A stretch of 7,218 bases of DNA from Coriobacteriaceae bacterium (GCA_019421015.1 JAHZGC010000047.1:1-7218), one strand, 5' to 3'. Shown: positions 1 to 6,674, counted from the first letter of the stretch. Numbers and translations are program-made. The notes: generated by a model not told the origin, from the sequence alone.

Positions 1-1
1 C

Positions 2-736
2 GACACGGCCATGATCCTCGGCGGCCGCACAGCCGAGGAGCTCTTCTGCAAGGATGTGACCACCGGCCCGAGCAACGACCTGGAACGCGCCACCAAGCTG
101 GCCCGCTCCATGGTGACCCGCTACGGTATGAGCGAGGCCCTGGGCGCCCAGGTGTACGGCGAGGCCAACCACGAGGTCTTCTTGGGACGCGACTTTGCCG
201 AGCACAGCGACTACTCGCCCGAGACCGCCAAGCGTATCGACGACGAGGTGGCGCGCCTGCTCAACGAGGCCCACGAGTGTGCCCGCAAGATTCTCTCCGA
301 CAACGCCGACCAGATGCACCTCATGGCCAAGGTGCTGCTTGAGCGCGAGACCGTCGACGGCGCTGCGTGTCAGGCCCTCCTCAACAACACGTGGGAGCAG
401 TACCTGGAGACCGAGGAAGAGGAGAAGCGCAAGGTCGATGAGGCCGACCAGGCAGTGGCCGCTGCCGAGAAAGCCGCCAAAGAGGCCGCCGAAGCCGGCG
501 ACACCGTGGTCGACGTGGCCTCCACGGGCAGCCAGATTCGCGTCCATGCCGACGGTTCTGCGACGGTGAAGGGGGCCGACGGGCGCGAGGTCGAGCTCCC
601 CGCCCACGGCGACGTGAGCGACGACGTCCACGCCGCCGAGGAGGCGGCCGGCCTCACCGGTACCAACGCCGACGACGACAAGGTCGTCGAGGACGATTTT
701 GAGTCCGAGACCTCAAAGGACGGCAAGGCGAGGTAG
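2..736 (+). CDS. ftsH: ATP-dependent zinc metalloprotease FtsH, C-terminal part
   Basis: This is the 3' end of a gene that enters from the left edge. FtsH is a membrane-anchored AAA+ protease that degrades misfolded and short-lived membrane and cytosolic proteins. The visible part is the end of the M41 peptidase domain: an LGGRTAEEL segment (nt 17-43), then TTGPSNDLERAT, whose Asp (nt 77-79) matches the third zinc ligand of the family, then MVTRYGMSE. The AAA+ domain and the HEXXH zinc motif lie upstream of the window. After the peptidase domain, from about nt 400, comes a ~110-residue tail. Its first part is rich in Glu, Lys and Ala and probably helical or coiled-coil; a Gly/Asp/Val-rich acidic part follows. 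Such tails vary in FtsH and are probably disordered. The gene ends in TAG, 36 bases before the next gene, with no clear terminator in between. Identity is secure; the tail's role is unknown. Confidence 0.95.
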   Translation, partial: DTAMILGGRTAEELFCKDVTTGPSNDLERATKLARSMVTRYGMSEALGAQVYGEANHEVFLGRDFAEHSDYSPETAKRIDDEVARLLNEAHECARKILSDNADQMHLMAKVLLERETVDGAACQALLNNTWEQYLETEEEEKRKVDEADQAVAAAEKAAKEAAEAGDTVVDVASTGSQIRVHADGSATVKGADGREVELPAHGDVSDDVHAAEEAAGLTGTNADDDKVVEDDFESETSKDGKAR

Positions 737-772
737 TGCCCTGCCGGAGGGAGCTGGGGCAAGGGGGACAAG

Positions 773-2404
773 ATGGGGCACGCCGTGGTGCAGGGGTTGC
801 GCGAGCTGGGCGAGCAGCTGAGGCGGCATTGGAAGGACGCCGTGGGCCTCGCTTTGTACCTGGGTTGGGTCTACTGCGCGTTTTTTGGGTGCGGCTTGGC
901 CGAGCCCGACCCGGCGAGTGTGGGGAGGCCGGCCGACTGGTCGCTCGAACGGCTTTGGATGGCCGCCGGGGCCGCCCAGGCGCTCGGTGCGGTGGCCGGT
1001 CTCGCCCTTGACCTGCTTGCCCGCCGCGTCGAGCGCCACGACATCTCGCGCCCTGTACACATCGCGGCGCTGGCCTGCGCCGTGCTTGGGACGGTGACCC
1101 TGTGGGCCTCGTGGTTCGACGGTGCCCGGCTGTTCGAGACCCTGTTCTGGGGAGGGGGTACCCTGTGCGGCGTTGCCATGGCGCTGTTCACCATGGCCTG
1201 GGGGCGTAGGCTCTCCTCCTTCGACGAGATGCGCATCGAGTTCACGGTACCCCTGGCCTTTACGGTCGCCTTCGTCCTCTACCTGATCATGCTGCTCTGG
1301 AAACCGAGCAGTGTCTTTGAGCTCGTCGTGGTCTGTCTTATGGCGGTGCTGTCGTGCGCCCTGCTAACGCCCCGCCGGGCCGACGGACAGGCGGGGCGCA
1401 GCGTCGGGGGAGCCGTCGCGGCTTCGAGCTCTCAGAGGCGCGGCGTGCTCTCTTTTCTGGTGCTCGTGGCAGCGCTATGGGTCCAAGTGGCGTACTTTCG
1501 TGTCTTGGCAACGCCGGCCCTTTCGGGAAACCGGTTTACCCACTACCTCTACCCGTTCCTCATGGCGGCCGTGGTGTCGGCGGTCATGCTCTTGCTGTGC
1601 ATTCGCATCTCCCGCTACCTCAACATCACGCTGGCCTACCGTTGGGGTCTGCCGCTCTTTGTGCTGGCCTATGTGCCGGTGTTTATCGGCTACGACGACC
1701 CGACCCTGCGCATTGCCGCCTACGCGATCAACTTTCTGGGGATGTTCGGTGTGCAGTTTGGCTGCTGGATCGGTGCGAGCAAGTATGTGCGGCGTTCGCG
1801 CACCAACCCCGGCACCGTCTTTGGGACGTTTGCCCTGGGGGAGGGGTTGGGCATCTTTGTTGGATGCTTCTTGGGCCTAGAGGCTGTGCAGACGTTGGAC
1901 CGCCCGACGCTCATGAGCGTGTCGATGGTGCTCCTGGCGGCCGTCGAGTTCGTGGCGCTGGCGGTGGGCTTCAACCCCAATTGGACGTTTAACAGAGCCG
2001 GTCGTCGCCCCTGCGCCCCTATGGGTTCGGTGACCCTGGCGCCGGGTGCGGCCACGTCCGCTTCGGGGGGCGTTTCCGCATCTGCGGCCGCCCCGGTGCC
2101 CGGCACCGGCGCGGAGACGTCGGCCACGGCGGGGGAGGGGTCGTTTTCTTCGTTGGGCGACGTGCTGCGCAGCCAGGCCGAGTCCTTGCGGATCACCTAC
2201 GGCCTGACGAGTCGAGAGACCGAGGTGGCGATGCTGCTGCTGGGCGGGCGCACGCGTGCCTATATCCGCGACGAGCTGTTCGTGTCGCTCAACACCGTGG
2301 GCGTGCACGTGCGCAACATCTTTGCCAAGTGCGGCGTCCACTCGGTGCAAGAGCTCATGGACCTTGCCCGCCATGACGAAAACGCGGCCAAAGGGCAGAG
2401 ATGA
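773..2404 (+). CDS. LuxR-family regulator with a 12-segment membrane domain
   Basis: A 543-residue protein that joins a large membrane domain to a DNA-binding domain. Hydrophobic stretches lie near residues 24-44, 60-82, 97-114, 124-143, 156-176, 181-199, 225-247, 258-280, 288-306, 311-335, 345-370 and 378-400: about twelve segments in two groups of six, split by a polar Ser/Gly/Arg loop (200-224), as in MFS-like transporters. A low-complexity Ala/Ser/Gly/Pro linker (about 415-455) leads to a C-terminal LuxR/GerE helix-turn-helix (about 476-531) starting YGLTSRETEV; the recognition helix lies near 505-519 (SLNTVGVHVRN). No response-regulator receiver domain is present. Proteins of this layout are multiplied in Coriobacteriia and usually have no known ligand. 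The inference is a one-component sensor that stays in the membrane and binds DNA through its cytosolic tail. The ATG follows a purine-rich AAGGGGGACAAG. Targets are unknown; the hypA-like/desulfurase pair just downstream is a candidate. Confidence 0.88.
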   Translation: MGHAVVQGLRELGEQLRRHWKDAVGLALYLGWVYCAFFGCGLAEPDPASVGRPADWSLERLWMAAGAAQALGAVAGLALDLLARRVERHDISRPVHIAALACAVLGTVTLWASWFDGARLFETLFWGGGTLCGVAMALFTMAWGRRLSSFDEMRIEFTVPLAFTVAFVLYLIMLLWKPSSVFELVVVCLMAVLSCALLTPRRADGQAGRSVGGAVAASSSQRRGVLSFLVLVAALWVQVAYFRVLATPALSGNRFTHYLYPFLMAAVVSAVMLLLCIRISRYLNITLAYRWGLPLFVLAYVPVFIGYDDPTLRIAAYAINFLGMFGVQFGCWIGASKYVRRSRTNPGTVFGTFALGEGLGIFVGCFLGLEAVQTLDRPTLMSVSMVLLAAVEFVALAVGFNPNWTFNRAGRRPCAPMGSVTLAPGAATSASGGVSASAAAPVPGTGAETSATAGEGSFSSLGDVLRSQAESLRITYGLTSRETEVAMLLLGGRTRAYIRDELFVSLNTVGVHVRNIFAKCGVHSVQELMDLARHDENAAKGQR

Positions 2405-2444
2405 AGCGGGCTTTGCCGTTGCAATATGCTCTAGAATTCTGACC

Positions 2445-2456
2445 CGTATATATACG
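2445..2456. promoter_or_regulatory. Perfect palindrome CGTATATATACG before the hypA-like gene
   Basis: A 12-bp perfect inverted repeat lies in an AT-rich patch of an otherwise GC-rich region, 17 bases before the hypA-like start codon. The 69-base gap between the luxR-type gene and the hypA-like gene also holds TAGAAT (2432-2437), a possible -10 hexamer, but no good -35 sits at the right distance. The palindrome could be an operator, for example for the upstream LuxR-type regulator, or simply part of a promoter. Position and symmetry are seen; function is inferred. Confidence 0.35.
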
Positions 2457-2473
2457 TCGTCCTAAGGAGACCC

Positions 2474-2902
2474 ATGCTCGAAGCCCAGATTGCCTCTGAT
2501 GTAGCCAAAGAGATCTTGAACCAGGCCGCCGAGGCCAAGGCCCTCAAGGTCGTTGTCGTCAACTTGGCCGTGGGGTCGATGCGCCAGCTCGACGAGCCGC
2601 TGTTCCTCGAGCACCTGGGCCAGGACCTGCGCGGCACCGTGGCCGAGGGGACACGGGTCAACGTCAAACGCACCCCCACCATGATGCGCTGCGCCGCCTG
2701 CGGCGAGGTGTACCCGGTCACGGTGGGCGACCCTTCCACGTACCGCTGCCCGTCGTGCGGCTGCACCGACCGCACTCTCGAGGGCGGCATGGAGCTCTAT
2801 GTCGAAGACATGCAGGTCATGATGGCCGGCGAGAGCTCCATAGCCGATAAACTGGCCAAGGCCGTAGAGGCCGTGCTGGGCCCGGTGGAGCCCCAGGAGT
2901 AG
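2474..2902 (+). CDS. HypA-like zinc protein without the nickel-binding His2
   Basis: A 142-residue protein with the HypA fold pattern. HypA passes nickel to [NiFe]-hydrogenase (and sometimes urease) precursors, together with HypB. The N-terminal half looks like HypA (VAKEILNQAAEAKALKVVVVNLAVG, read in parts, then a FLEHL…GT…EGT block). The zinc domain is intact, with Cys73-x2-Cys76 and Cys92-x2-Cys95, plus an extra Cys97. HypA normally begins MHE, where Met1, His2 and the following acidic residue hold nickel; here it begins MLEA, so the key His is absent. Only this ATG fits the strong AAGGAG six bases upstream, and no upstream in-frame start would restore MHE. The C-terminal ~25 residues go beyond the usual 113-118-residue length. 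Classical nickel delivery is therefore doubtful. The desulfurase gene starts 6 bases after the stop, so the two are probably translationally coupled. Confidence 0.82.
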   Translation: MLEAQIASDVAKEILNQAAEAKALKVVVVNLAVGSMRQLDEPLFLEHLGQDLRGTVAEGTRVNVKRTPTMMRCAACGEVYPVTVGDPSTYRCPSCGCTDRTLEGGMELYVEDMQVMMAGESSIADKLAKAVEAVLGPVEPQE

Positions 2903-2908
2903 TGCGCC

Positions 2909-4048
2909 GTGATCTACCTCGACAACGCCGCCACCACCCTGCCCAAGCCGCCGGAGGTGGCGCAGGCCGTGACCGACGCCCTGGCGACCTACGGCGGCGT
3001 CGGGCGGGGCGTCCACCCCGCCTCGATGGCCGCCGGCATGGGGGTGTACCGTGCGCGCTCGGCCGTGGCCCGGTTGCTCGGTGCGTCCTCGGCCGCCCAG
3101 GTCTCCTTCTGCGCCAACGCCACCGAGGCGCTCAACACGGCGCTGCTGGGCTTGCTGCGCGCGGGCGACCGGGCGGTTACGACGGCTGCCTCGCACAACT
3201 CGATGTTGCGTCCCCTGTACCGGTTGCGCACCGAGCGCGGCGTCGAGCTGGCGGTGGCACCCATCGGCCCCGACGGGTCGCTGGACCTTGACCGGTTGCG
3301 AGAGCTCGTGGTGCCGGGCACGCGCCTGGTGGCCGTGACGCACGCCTCCAACCTTACGGGCGACGTTTACAATATCGAGGCCATTGCGCGCATTGCCCAT
3401 GAGGCCGGGGCGTTGTTGGTGGCGGATGTGGCCCAGACCGCCGGTACGGTGCCCATCTCGCTTGTGGAACAGGGCCTCGACGTGGTGTGCTTCACTGGGC
3501 ACAAGGGGCTCTACGGGCCCCAGGGCACGGGCGGCCTTGGGGTGGCCGAGGGGTTGGAGATAGACCCGCTGCTGGTGGGGGGCTCCGGCTTTCACAGCTA
3601 CGACGAGGAACATCCTTCTCAGATGCCCGACCGCCTGGAGGCGGGCACGCTCAACGGCCACGGCATCGCGGGGCTGGGGGCCGGGGCGTCTTTTGTGGCG
3701 CAGATAGGCGTGGAAGCGATCGCCGCTCACGAGCGCACGCTGGTGCGCCGTTTTGAGGAGGCTGTGGCGGGCATTCCCGACCTGCGGCTGTATGGCAGCC
3801 GCGACCCCGAGGCGCGCTGCGGCATCGTGGCCCTCAACCTGGGGGAGCGCGACTCGGCCGAGGTCGCCGCCGGGCTGGCGGAGCGTGGTATCTGCGTGCG
3901 CTCCGGGGCCCACTGCGCCCCGCTTATGCATCGGGCGCTGGGCACCCAGGACCAAGGGGCGGTTCGGCTCAGCTTCTCGTGGTTCAACACGGCGGAGGAG
4001 GTCGACGAGGCGGCGCGGGCTCTAGAGGAGATCGCGCGTCAAGGATAG
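2909..4048 (+). CDS. Cysteine desulfurase-family PLP enzyme (class V aminotransferase fold)
   Basis: A 379-residue PLP enzyme of the cysteine desulfurase/selenocysteine lyase group, cytosolic, expected to take sulfur (or selenium) from cysteine (or selenocysteine) and pass it on as a persulfide. It starts YLDNAATT, which is short at the N-terminus compared with SufS. Visible active-site elements are the ring-stacking His in SHNS (97), VTHASN (143-148), the PLP-nitrogen Asp with Gln in VADVAQT (Asp173, Gln176), the PLP Lys199 in FTGHKG, and the catalytic Cys336 in VRSGAHCAPLMH. The short N-terminus and the end pattern RLSFSWFNTAEEVD resemble the clade modelled as TIGR01977 (EF2568 type), whose exact role is not established. 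The start is GTG: AGGAG at 2895-2899 lies nine bases upstream and overlaps the end of the preceding gene. Pairing with a HypA-like protein suggests a metal- or sulfur-centre maturation role, which is inference. Confidence 0.9.
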   Translation: MIYLDNAATTLPKPPEVAQAVTDALATYGGVGRGVHPASMAAGMGVYRARSAVARLLGASSAAQVSFCANATEALNTALLGLLRAGDRAVTTAASHNSMLRPLYRLRTERGVELAVAPIGPDGSLDLDRLRELVVPGTRLVAVTHASNLTGDVYNIEAIARIAHEAGALLVADVAQTAGTVPISLVEQGLDVVCFTGHKGLYGPQGTGGLGVAEGLEIDPLLVGGSGFHSYDEEHPSQMPDRLEAGTLNGHGIAGLGAGASFVAQIGVEAIAAHERTLVRRFEEAVAGIPDLRLYGSRDPEARCGIVALNLGERDSAEVAAGLAERGICVRSGAHCAPLMHRALGTQDQGAVRLSFSWFNTAEEVDEAARALEEIARQG

Positions 4049-4057
4049 GGCCTTTTT
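4018..4057 (+). terminator. Possible intrinsic terminator at the end of the desulfurase gene
   Basis: GGCTCTA (4018-4024) can pair with TAGGGCC (4046-4052), seven pairs including one G-U, and the 3' arm is followed directly by five T (4053-4057). The arm overlaps the stop codon and the loop is long (21 bases), so the hairpin is weak. Its place between convergent genes fits a terminator. Confidence 0.3.
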
Positions 4058-4092
4058 ATGCCGCCAGTGCCCAGCCGATGCCGCGCCGCGCC

Positions 4093-4794
4093 CTACAGCG
4101 TCCAGTCGATCGGTGCACCCCCGTGCTCTTCCAAGAAGCGGTTCGCCCGGGAGAAGGGCCGCGACCCCAGAAACGCTGGCAGCTCGCCTGCGACCCGGTT
4201 GGCCGAGAGCGGCGAGGGGTGGGTCGACGCCAGTATCTCGGTGCCAGCGGTGCTGGTAGCCCGGGATCGGGCGGCCTCGATCATCAACAGGCTGGGACGC
4301 CCCCAGGCGAGAAACACCACGGGCTGCGGCAATGCAAAGCACTCCTGCACCACCCAGCCGGTGAGGCTCTGCCAACCCAGTTTGGCGTGCGACCCTGCGG
4401 CGTGCCCCCGCACCGTAAGCACGGTGTTAAGCAACAGCACACCGCGCTCCGCCCAGGGCGTGAGGTCGCCGCTTTGGGGTGTGGGGCACCCCAGGTCGGC
4501 CGAGAGCTCCTTGAAGATGTTGCGCAGGCTGGGTGGGATCTTTTGGCCAGGCGGAACCGAGAACGCAAGGCCCATCGCCTGGCCGGGCCCGTGGTAGGGA
4601 TCCTGTCCCAGGATGACGGCGCGCACGTCTTCGGGGCCGGTGTAGGCCAAGGCGTTGAGGATGTTCTGCTGGGCGGGGTAGATCGTCTGCTCGCCGCGCA
4701 GGCGCTCAACTTCTGCAAGCAGCTCCCGGGTCTTCTCGACCACCCCGGCTGGGGCGCGGTCGAGCCACGCTTCAATGTTCGCAGGGTTTTTCAT
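4093..4794 (-). CDS. ung: Uracil-DNA glycosylase, family 1
   Basis: A 233-residue enzyme, the usual length for family 1 UNG, which removes uracil from DNA (from dUTP incorporation or cytosine deamination) as the first step of base excision repair. The signature blocks are all present: GQDPYHGPGQAMGLAFSV (residues 63-80) with the water-activating Asp65 and His68; VLLLNTVLTVR (119-129) with the uracil-contacting Asn123; and the DNA-clamping HPSPLS loop (192-197). The end FLEEHGGAPIDW is typical. The ATG lies nine bases after the stop of the preceding minus-strand gene, with AGGGA in the gap as a weak ribosome site. It therefore seems to be the last gene of the menA-DUF3990-remnant-ung unit. It converges with the desulfurase gene, with only 44 bases between stops. 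No lesion is seen. Confidence 0.97.
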   Translation of the reverse strand: MKNPANIEAWLDRAPAGVVEKTRELLAEVERLRGEQTIYPAQQNILNALAYTGPEDVRAVILGQDPYHGPGQAMGLAFSVPPGQKIPPSLRNIFKELSADLGCPTPQSGDLTPWAERGVLLLNTVLTVRGHAAGSHAKLGWQSLTGWVVQECFALPQPVVFLAWGRPSLLMIEAARSRATSTAGTEILASTHPSPLSANRVAGELPAFLGSRPFSRANRFLEEHGGAPIDWTL

Positions 4795-4803
4795 GGATGG
4801 TCC

Positions 4804-5277
4804 CTACTCGATCTCGTTATATAGGTAGGCGTTCAGGATGTTCTGCGGGGCGTCGTAATAGAAGGCGCTGTTGTAGTCCTCTATCTTCTCGGTCACAAAC
4901 GAGGCGTAGGCCCGTTGGAGCGCCTCAAGTACGTCGACCCCCTCTTCACGGCTGATCCCCAGGATCAGGCGCTTGCATATCTTGCCGATATCTCAATGGC
5001 TTGGCACCATGTAGCGGGCCGCCTTCACGTTGTCGAATGTTCCTGTGGGAATTCGAGCTTGGCCGATGAACTCGTCGGCGACGTCGTCAATGTTGTCGCT
5101 GTGGTAGACGTCGGCGAGCTCGTAAATTTTGGCTATGGTTTGTGGCCCAAGCGCGTTCACCACATCGAGGCGGTGGTTTTTGGTCCTGCGGGCGATGTAT
5201 TCGATGAGGCTGCAGGTAAAGAAGAGGTCGTTTTCCTTTTGGGGTTCGCGTCCTGCGACGGGTCGCTCCTCGAGCAT
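4804..5277 (-). pseudogene. Partner gene of a DUF3990 cassette, cut by an in-frame TGA
   Basis: The reading frame opens at ATG 5277, one base after the DUF3990-remnant stop, with GAGGAGG just upstream. It runs 94 codons to TGA at 4993-4995, then continues in the same frame for 62 more sense codons to TAG at 4804-4806. The first part holds FFTCSLIEYIARRTKN and IYELADVYHSDNIDDVADEF, ending MVPSH. The part after the TGA reads DIGKICKRLILGISREEG, then SFVTEKIEDYNSAFYYD and ending AYLYNEIE. From memory, intact relatives beside DUF3990 genes are about 150 residues and read P-x-x-W-D-I-G-K-x-Y-K-R-L across this point, so a TGG-to-TGA change is the simplest explanation. I cannot name the family with certainty; it often accompanies DUF3990 and DUF3791 genes. 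A 94-residue product may still be made. The region is less GC-rich than its neighbours, which suggests acquisition. No in-frame start restarts the second part well. Confidence 0.75.
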
Positions 5278-5278
5278 C

Positions 5279-5464
5279 TTAAACCTCCTCGGCCGCTATG
5301 AACTCAAGACATGCAAATGCCTCGGGGGTGCAGAAGCTGATTTGGTGGGTGGGGTACTTGAATCGCGCGAGAGCCCAGAACTGCTCCCTTGTAATGGAGC
5401 CGTCCATATAATCGGGTCGTTCTACGGGGGTATAGCTGCCGTGAAAGACGGTCATCTTGGCCAC
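5279..5464 (-). pseudogene. DUF3990 gene remnant with internal in-frame deletion
   Basis: The product would be 61 residues. It starts MAKMTVFHGSYTPVERPD, the usual opening of DUF3990 proteins (a family with an ADP-ribosyltransferase-like fold). It then jumps to YMDGSITREQFWALARFKYP and ends THQISFCTPEAFACLEFIAAEEV when read on, which matches the C-terminal end of the same family. From memory, intact members are about 150-165 residues, so roughly 100 central residues, including most of the putative catalytic core, are missing, and the frame is kept. The GTG at 5464 is preferred over ATG 5455 because AAAGGAGG lies six bases before it. The gene follows menA by 37 bases. The short DUF3791-type gene that often precedes DUF3990 is absent. 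The product is most likely inactive, though a small retained peptide with a new role cannot be excluded. Confidence 0.7.
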
Positions 5465-5501
5465 GAGGCGCCTCCTTTGCTGCAAGTCGTGATTCCCCGC
5501 T

Positions 5502-6476
5502 TTATATCCCCAGCAGCACCGCCACAAGCCATGCGACGGCCACCAGGACGCTGCCCATGCTGGTAGGCGCCATGAGGCGGTCGAACTTCTCGGGGTCGGG
5601 TATGTGCCACAGGAACACCGCCACGCGCACCCACATCACGAACGAAACCGTGACAAGGAAGTACGAGATGAAGTTGTTGATGCCGAGCAGGGGCAGCGGG
5701 GCCAGGAGCAGCACGGCGCCCGCGGCGAGCAGCACGGTCTCGTAGACGCGCATGGCCGGGTCTCCGAGCATGTTGGCCACGGTGCGCTTGCCCTTGGCGG
5801 CGTCGCGCTTGGCGTCGCGCATGTTGTTGATGTTCATGACGGCTATGACGGGGCAGCCCAGGGCCAAGGCGGCCACCAGGCTTACCCAGGTGAACTGGTG
5901 CAGGTAGAGGAAGCTGCCGCCCACCACGGCTACCACGCCAAAGAACAGGAAGCTCATGAAGTCGCCCAGGCCGATGTAGCCGTAGGGGTGCTTGCCCATG
6001 GTGTAGAAGATGGCGGCGGCGATGGAGGCGAGGCCGAGCGCCACGAAGACCGCGATGGCCGCAACCGAGCCGCCGGTCATGGCGGGCCCCCCCATGAACG
6101 ACACCAGCACGAGGGCGACCCCCAGCACAAAGGTGAGGGCGCAGGTGGCGATAAGGGCCCGCTTCATCTGCGGCACGCTGATCACCCCGCGCTGCAGCCC
6201 GCGCTTGGGCCCCACGCGGGTCTCGTCGTCGAGACCGTGGGAGAGGTCACCGTAGTCGTCGGCGAAGTTCGCGACCACCTGCAGCAGCATGCTCACCACG
6301 AACATGAGGGCAAAGACCTCCCAGCGGAACACCCCCGCGGCAGCCGCGATGCCGGCGGCGATAAGCGAGCCGGAGGCGGCAAGGGGCAGGGTTCGGGGGC
6401 GGGCCGCCTCGACCCAGGCGGCGCGGACCTCCTGGGGCGTGTGCTCGTTGGGGGTGGCTGTGGGTGTGCTGGCCAT
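5502..6476 (-). CDS. menA: 1,4-dihydroxy-2-naphthoate polyprenyltransferase
   Basis: A 324-residue integral membrane prenyltransferase of the UbiA superfamily. MenA joins a polyprenyl chain to 1,4-dihydroxy-2-naphthoate, giving demethylmenaquinone for the respiratory quinone pool. Both Asp-rich magnesium/diphosphate motifs are visible: NFADDYGD (residues 70-77), followed by the MenA-like GLDDETRVGPKR, and NNMRDAKRD (217-225), followed by GKRT. The block YGYIGLGDFMSFLFFG (165-180) is also typical of MenA rather than UbiA. About eight to nine hydrophobic segments span residues 30 to 324. ATG 6476 is chosen because GGAGAAG lies just before it; the frame stays open to 6548, but that extension is polar and unlike the family. 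It heads a minus-strand run with the DUF3990 remnants and ung. TATCAT (6517-6512 on this strand) is a possible -10 about 36 bases upstream, without a convincing -35. Confidence 0.93.
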   Translation of the reverse strand: MASTPTATPNEHTPQEVRAAWVEAARPRTLPLAASGSLIAAGIAAAAGVFRWEVFALMFVVSMLLQVVANFADDYGDLSHGLDDETRVGPKRGLQRGVISVPQMKRALIATCALTFVLGVALVLVSFMGGPAMTGGSVAAIAVFVALGLASIAAAIFYTMGKHPYGYIGLGDFMSFLFFGVVAVVGGSFLYLHQFTWVSLVAALALGCPVIAVMNINNMRDAKRDAAKGKRTVANMLGDPAMRVYETVLLAAGAVLLLAPLPLLGINNFISYFLVTVSFVMWVRVAVFLWHIPDPEKFDRLMAPTSMGSVLVAVAWLVAVLLGI

Positions 6477-6674
6477 GGGTCTTCTCCAATCAAAATGTGC
6501 CTGACCCAGACATGATAGCGTTTCGAGCACCGTTCGCCGACGGGGCACCCCGACGGCCGCCCATTCGGTATCTGGCGTTCAAATCGGTATCACCCCAGCC
6601 CAACGGGCGATTCCGCGAACGGCACCGGCTGTCTCTTGACGCGCTGAGCTGGTATTTCATCCCATAGTCACATA

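Noticed and set aside
2462..3955. 497-codon minus-strand open frame opposite the hypA-like and desulfurase genes.
   Set aside because: Its composition (Arg/His/Gly/Ala) is the antisense image of GC-rich codons, and it spans two genes with clear family motifs on the plus strand.
3979..4824. 281-codon plus-strand open frame opposite ung.
   Set aside because: It is antisense to a complete uracil-DNA glycosylase and has no recognisable domain or ribosome site.
4993..4995. TGA read as selenocysteine or as a reassigned sense codon in the DUF3990 partner gene; a small ATATC-GGCAA-GATAT hairpin follows it.
   Set aside because: Relatives as I recall them carry Trp here, not Cys or Sec. The hairpin is only 5 bp and too close to the TGA for a normal SECIS. 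TGA ends the luxR-type gene normally, so no general recoding is indicated.
4915..5301. 128-codon plus-strand open frame opposite the DUF3990 partner gene.
   Set aside because: The minus-strand frame has a good ribosome site and family-like sequence in both halves; the plus frame shows no recognisable domain.
5604..6515. 303-codon plus-strand open frame opposite menA.
   Set aside because: It is a shadow of menA: His/Gly/Ala-rich low-complexity translation, no ribosome site, and the minus-strand frame carries complete MenA motifs.
6477..6548. Upstream extension of menA by 24 codons to ATG 6548.
   Set aside because: ATG 6476 has a good GGAGAAG site just upstream; the extension is polar, unlike the family, and has no ribosome site.
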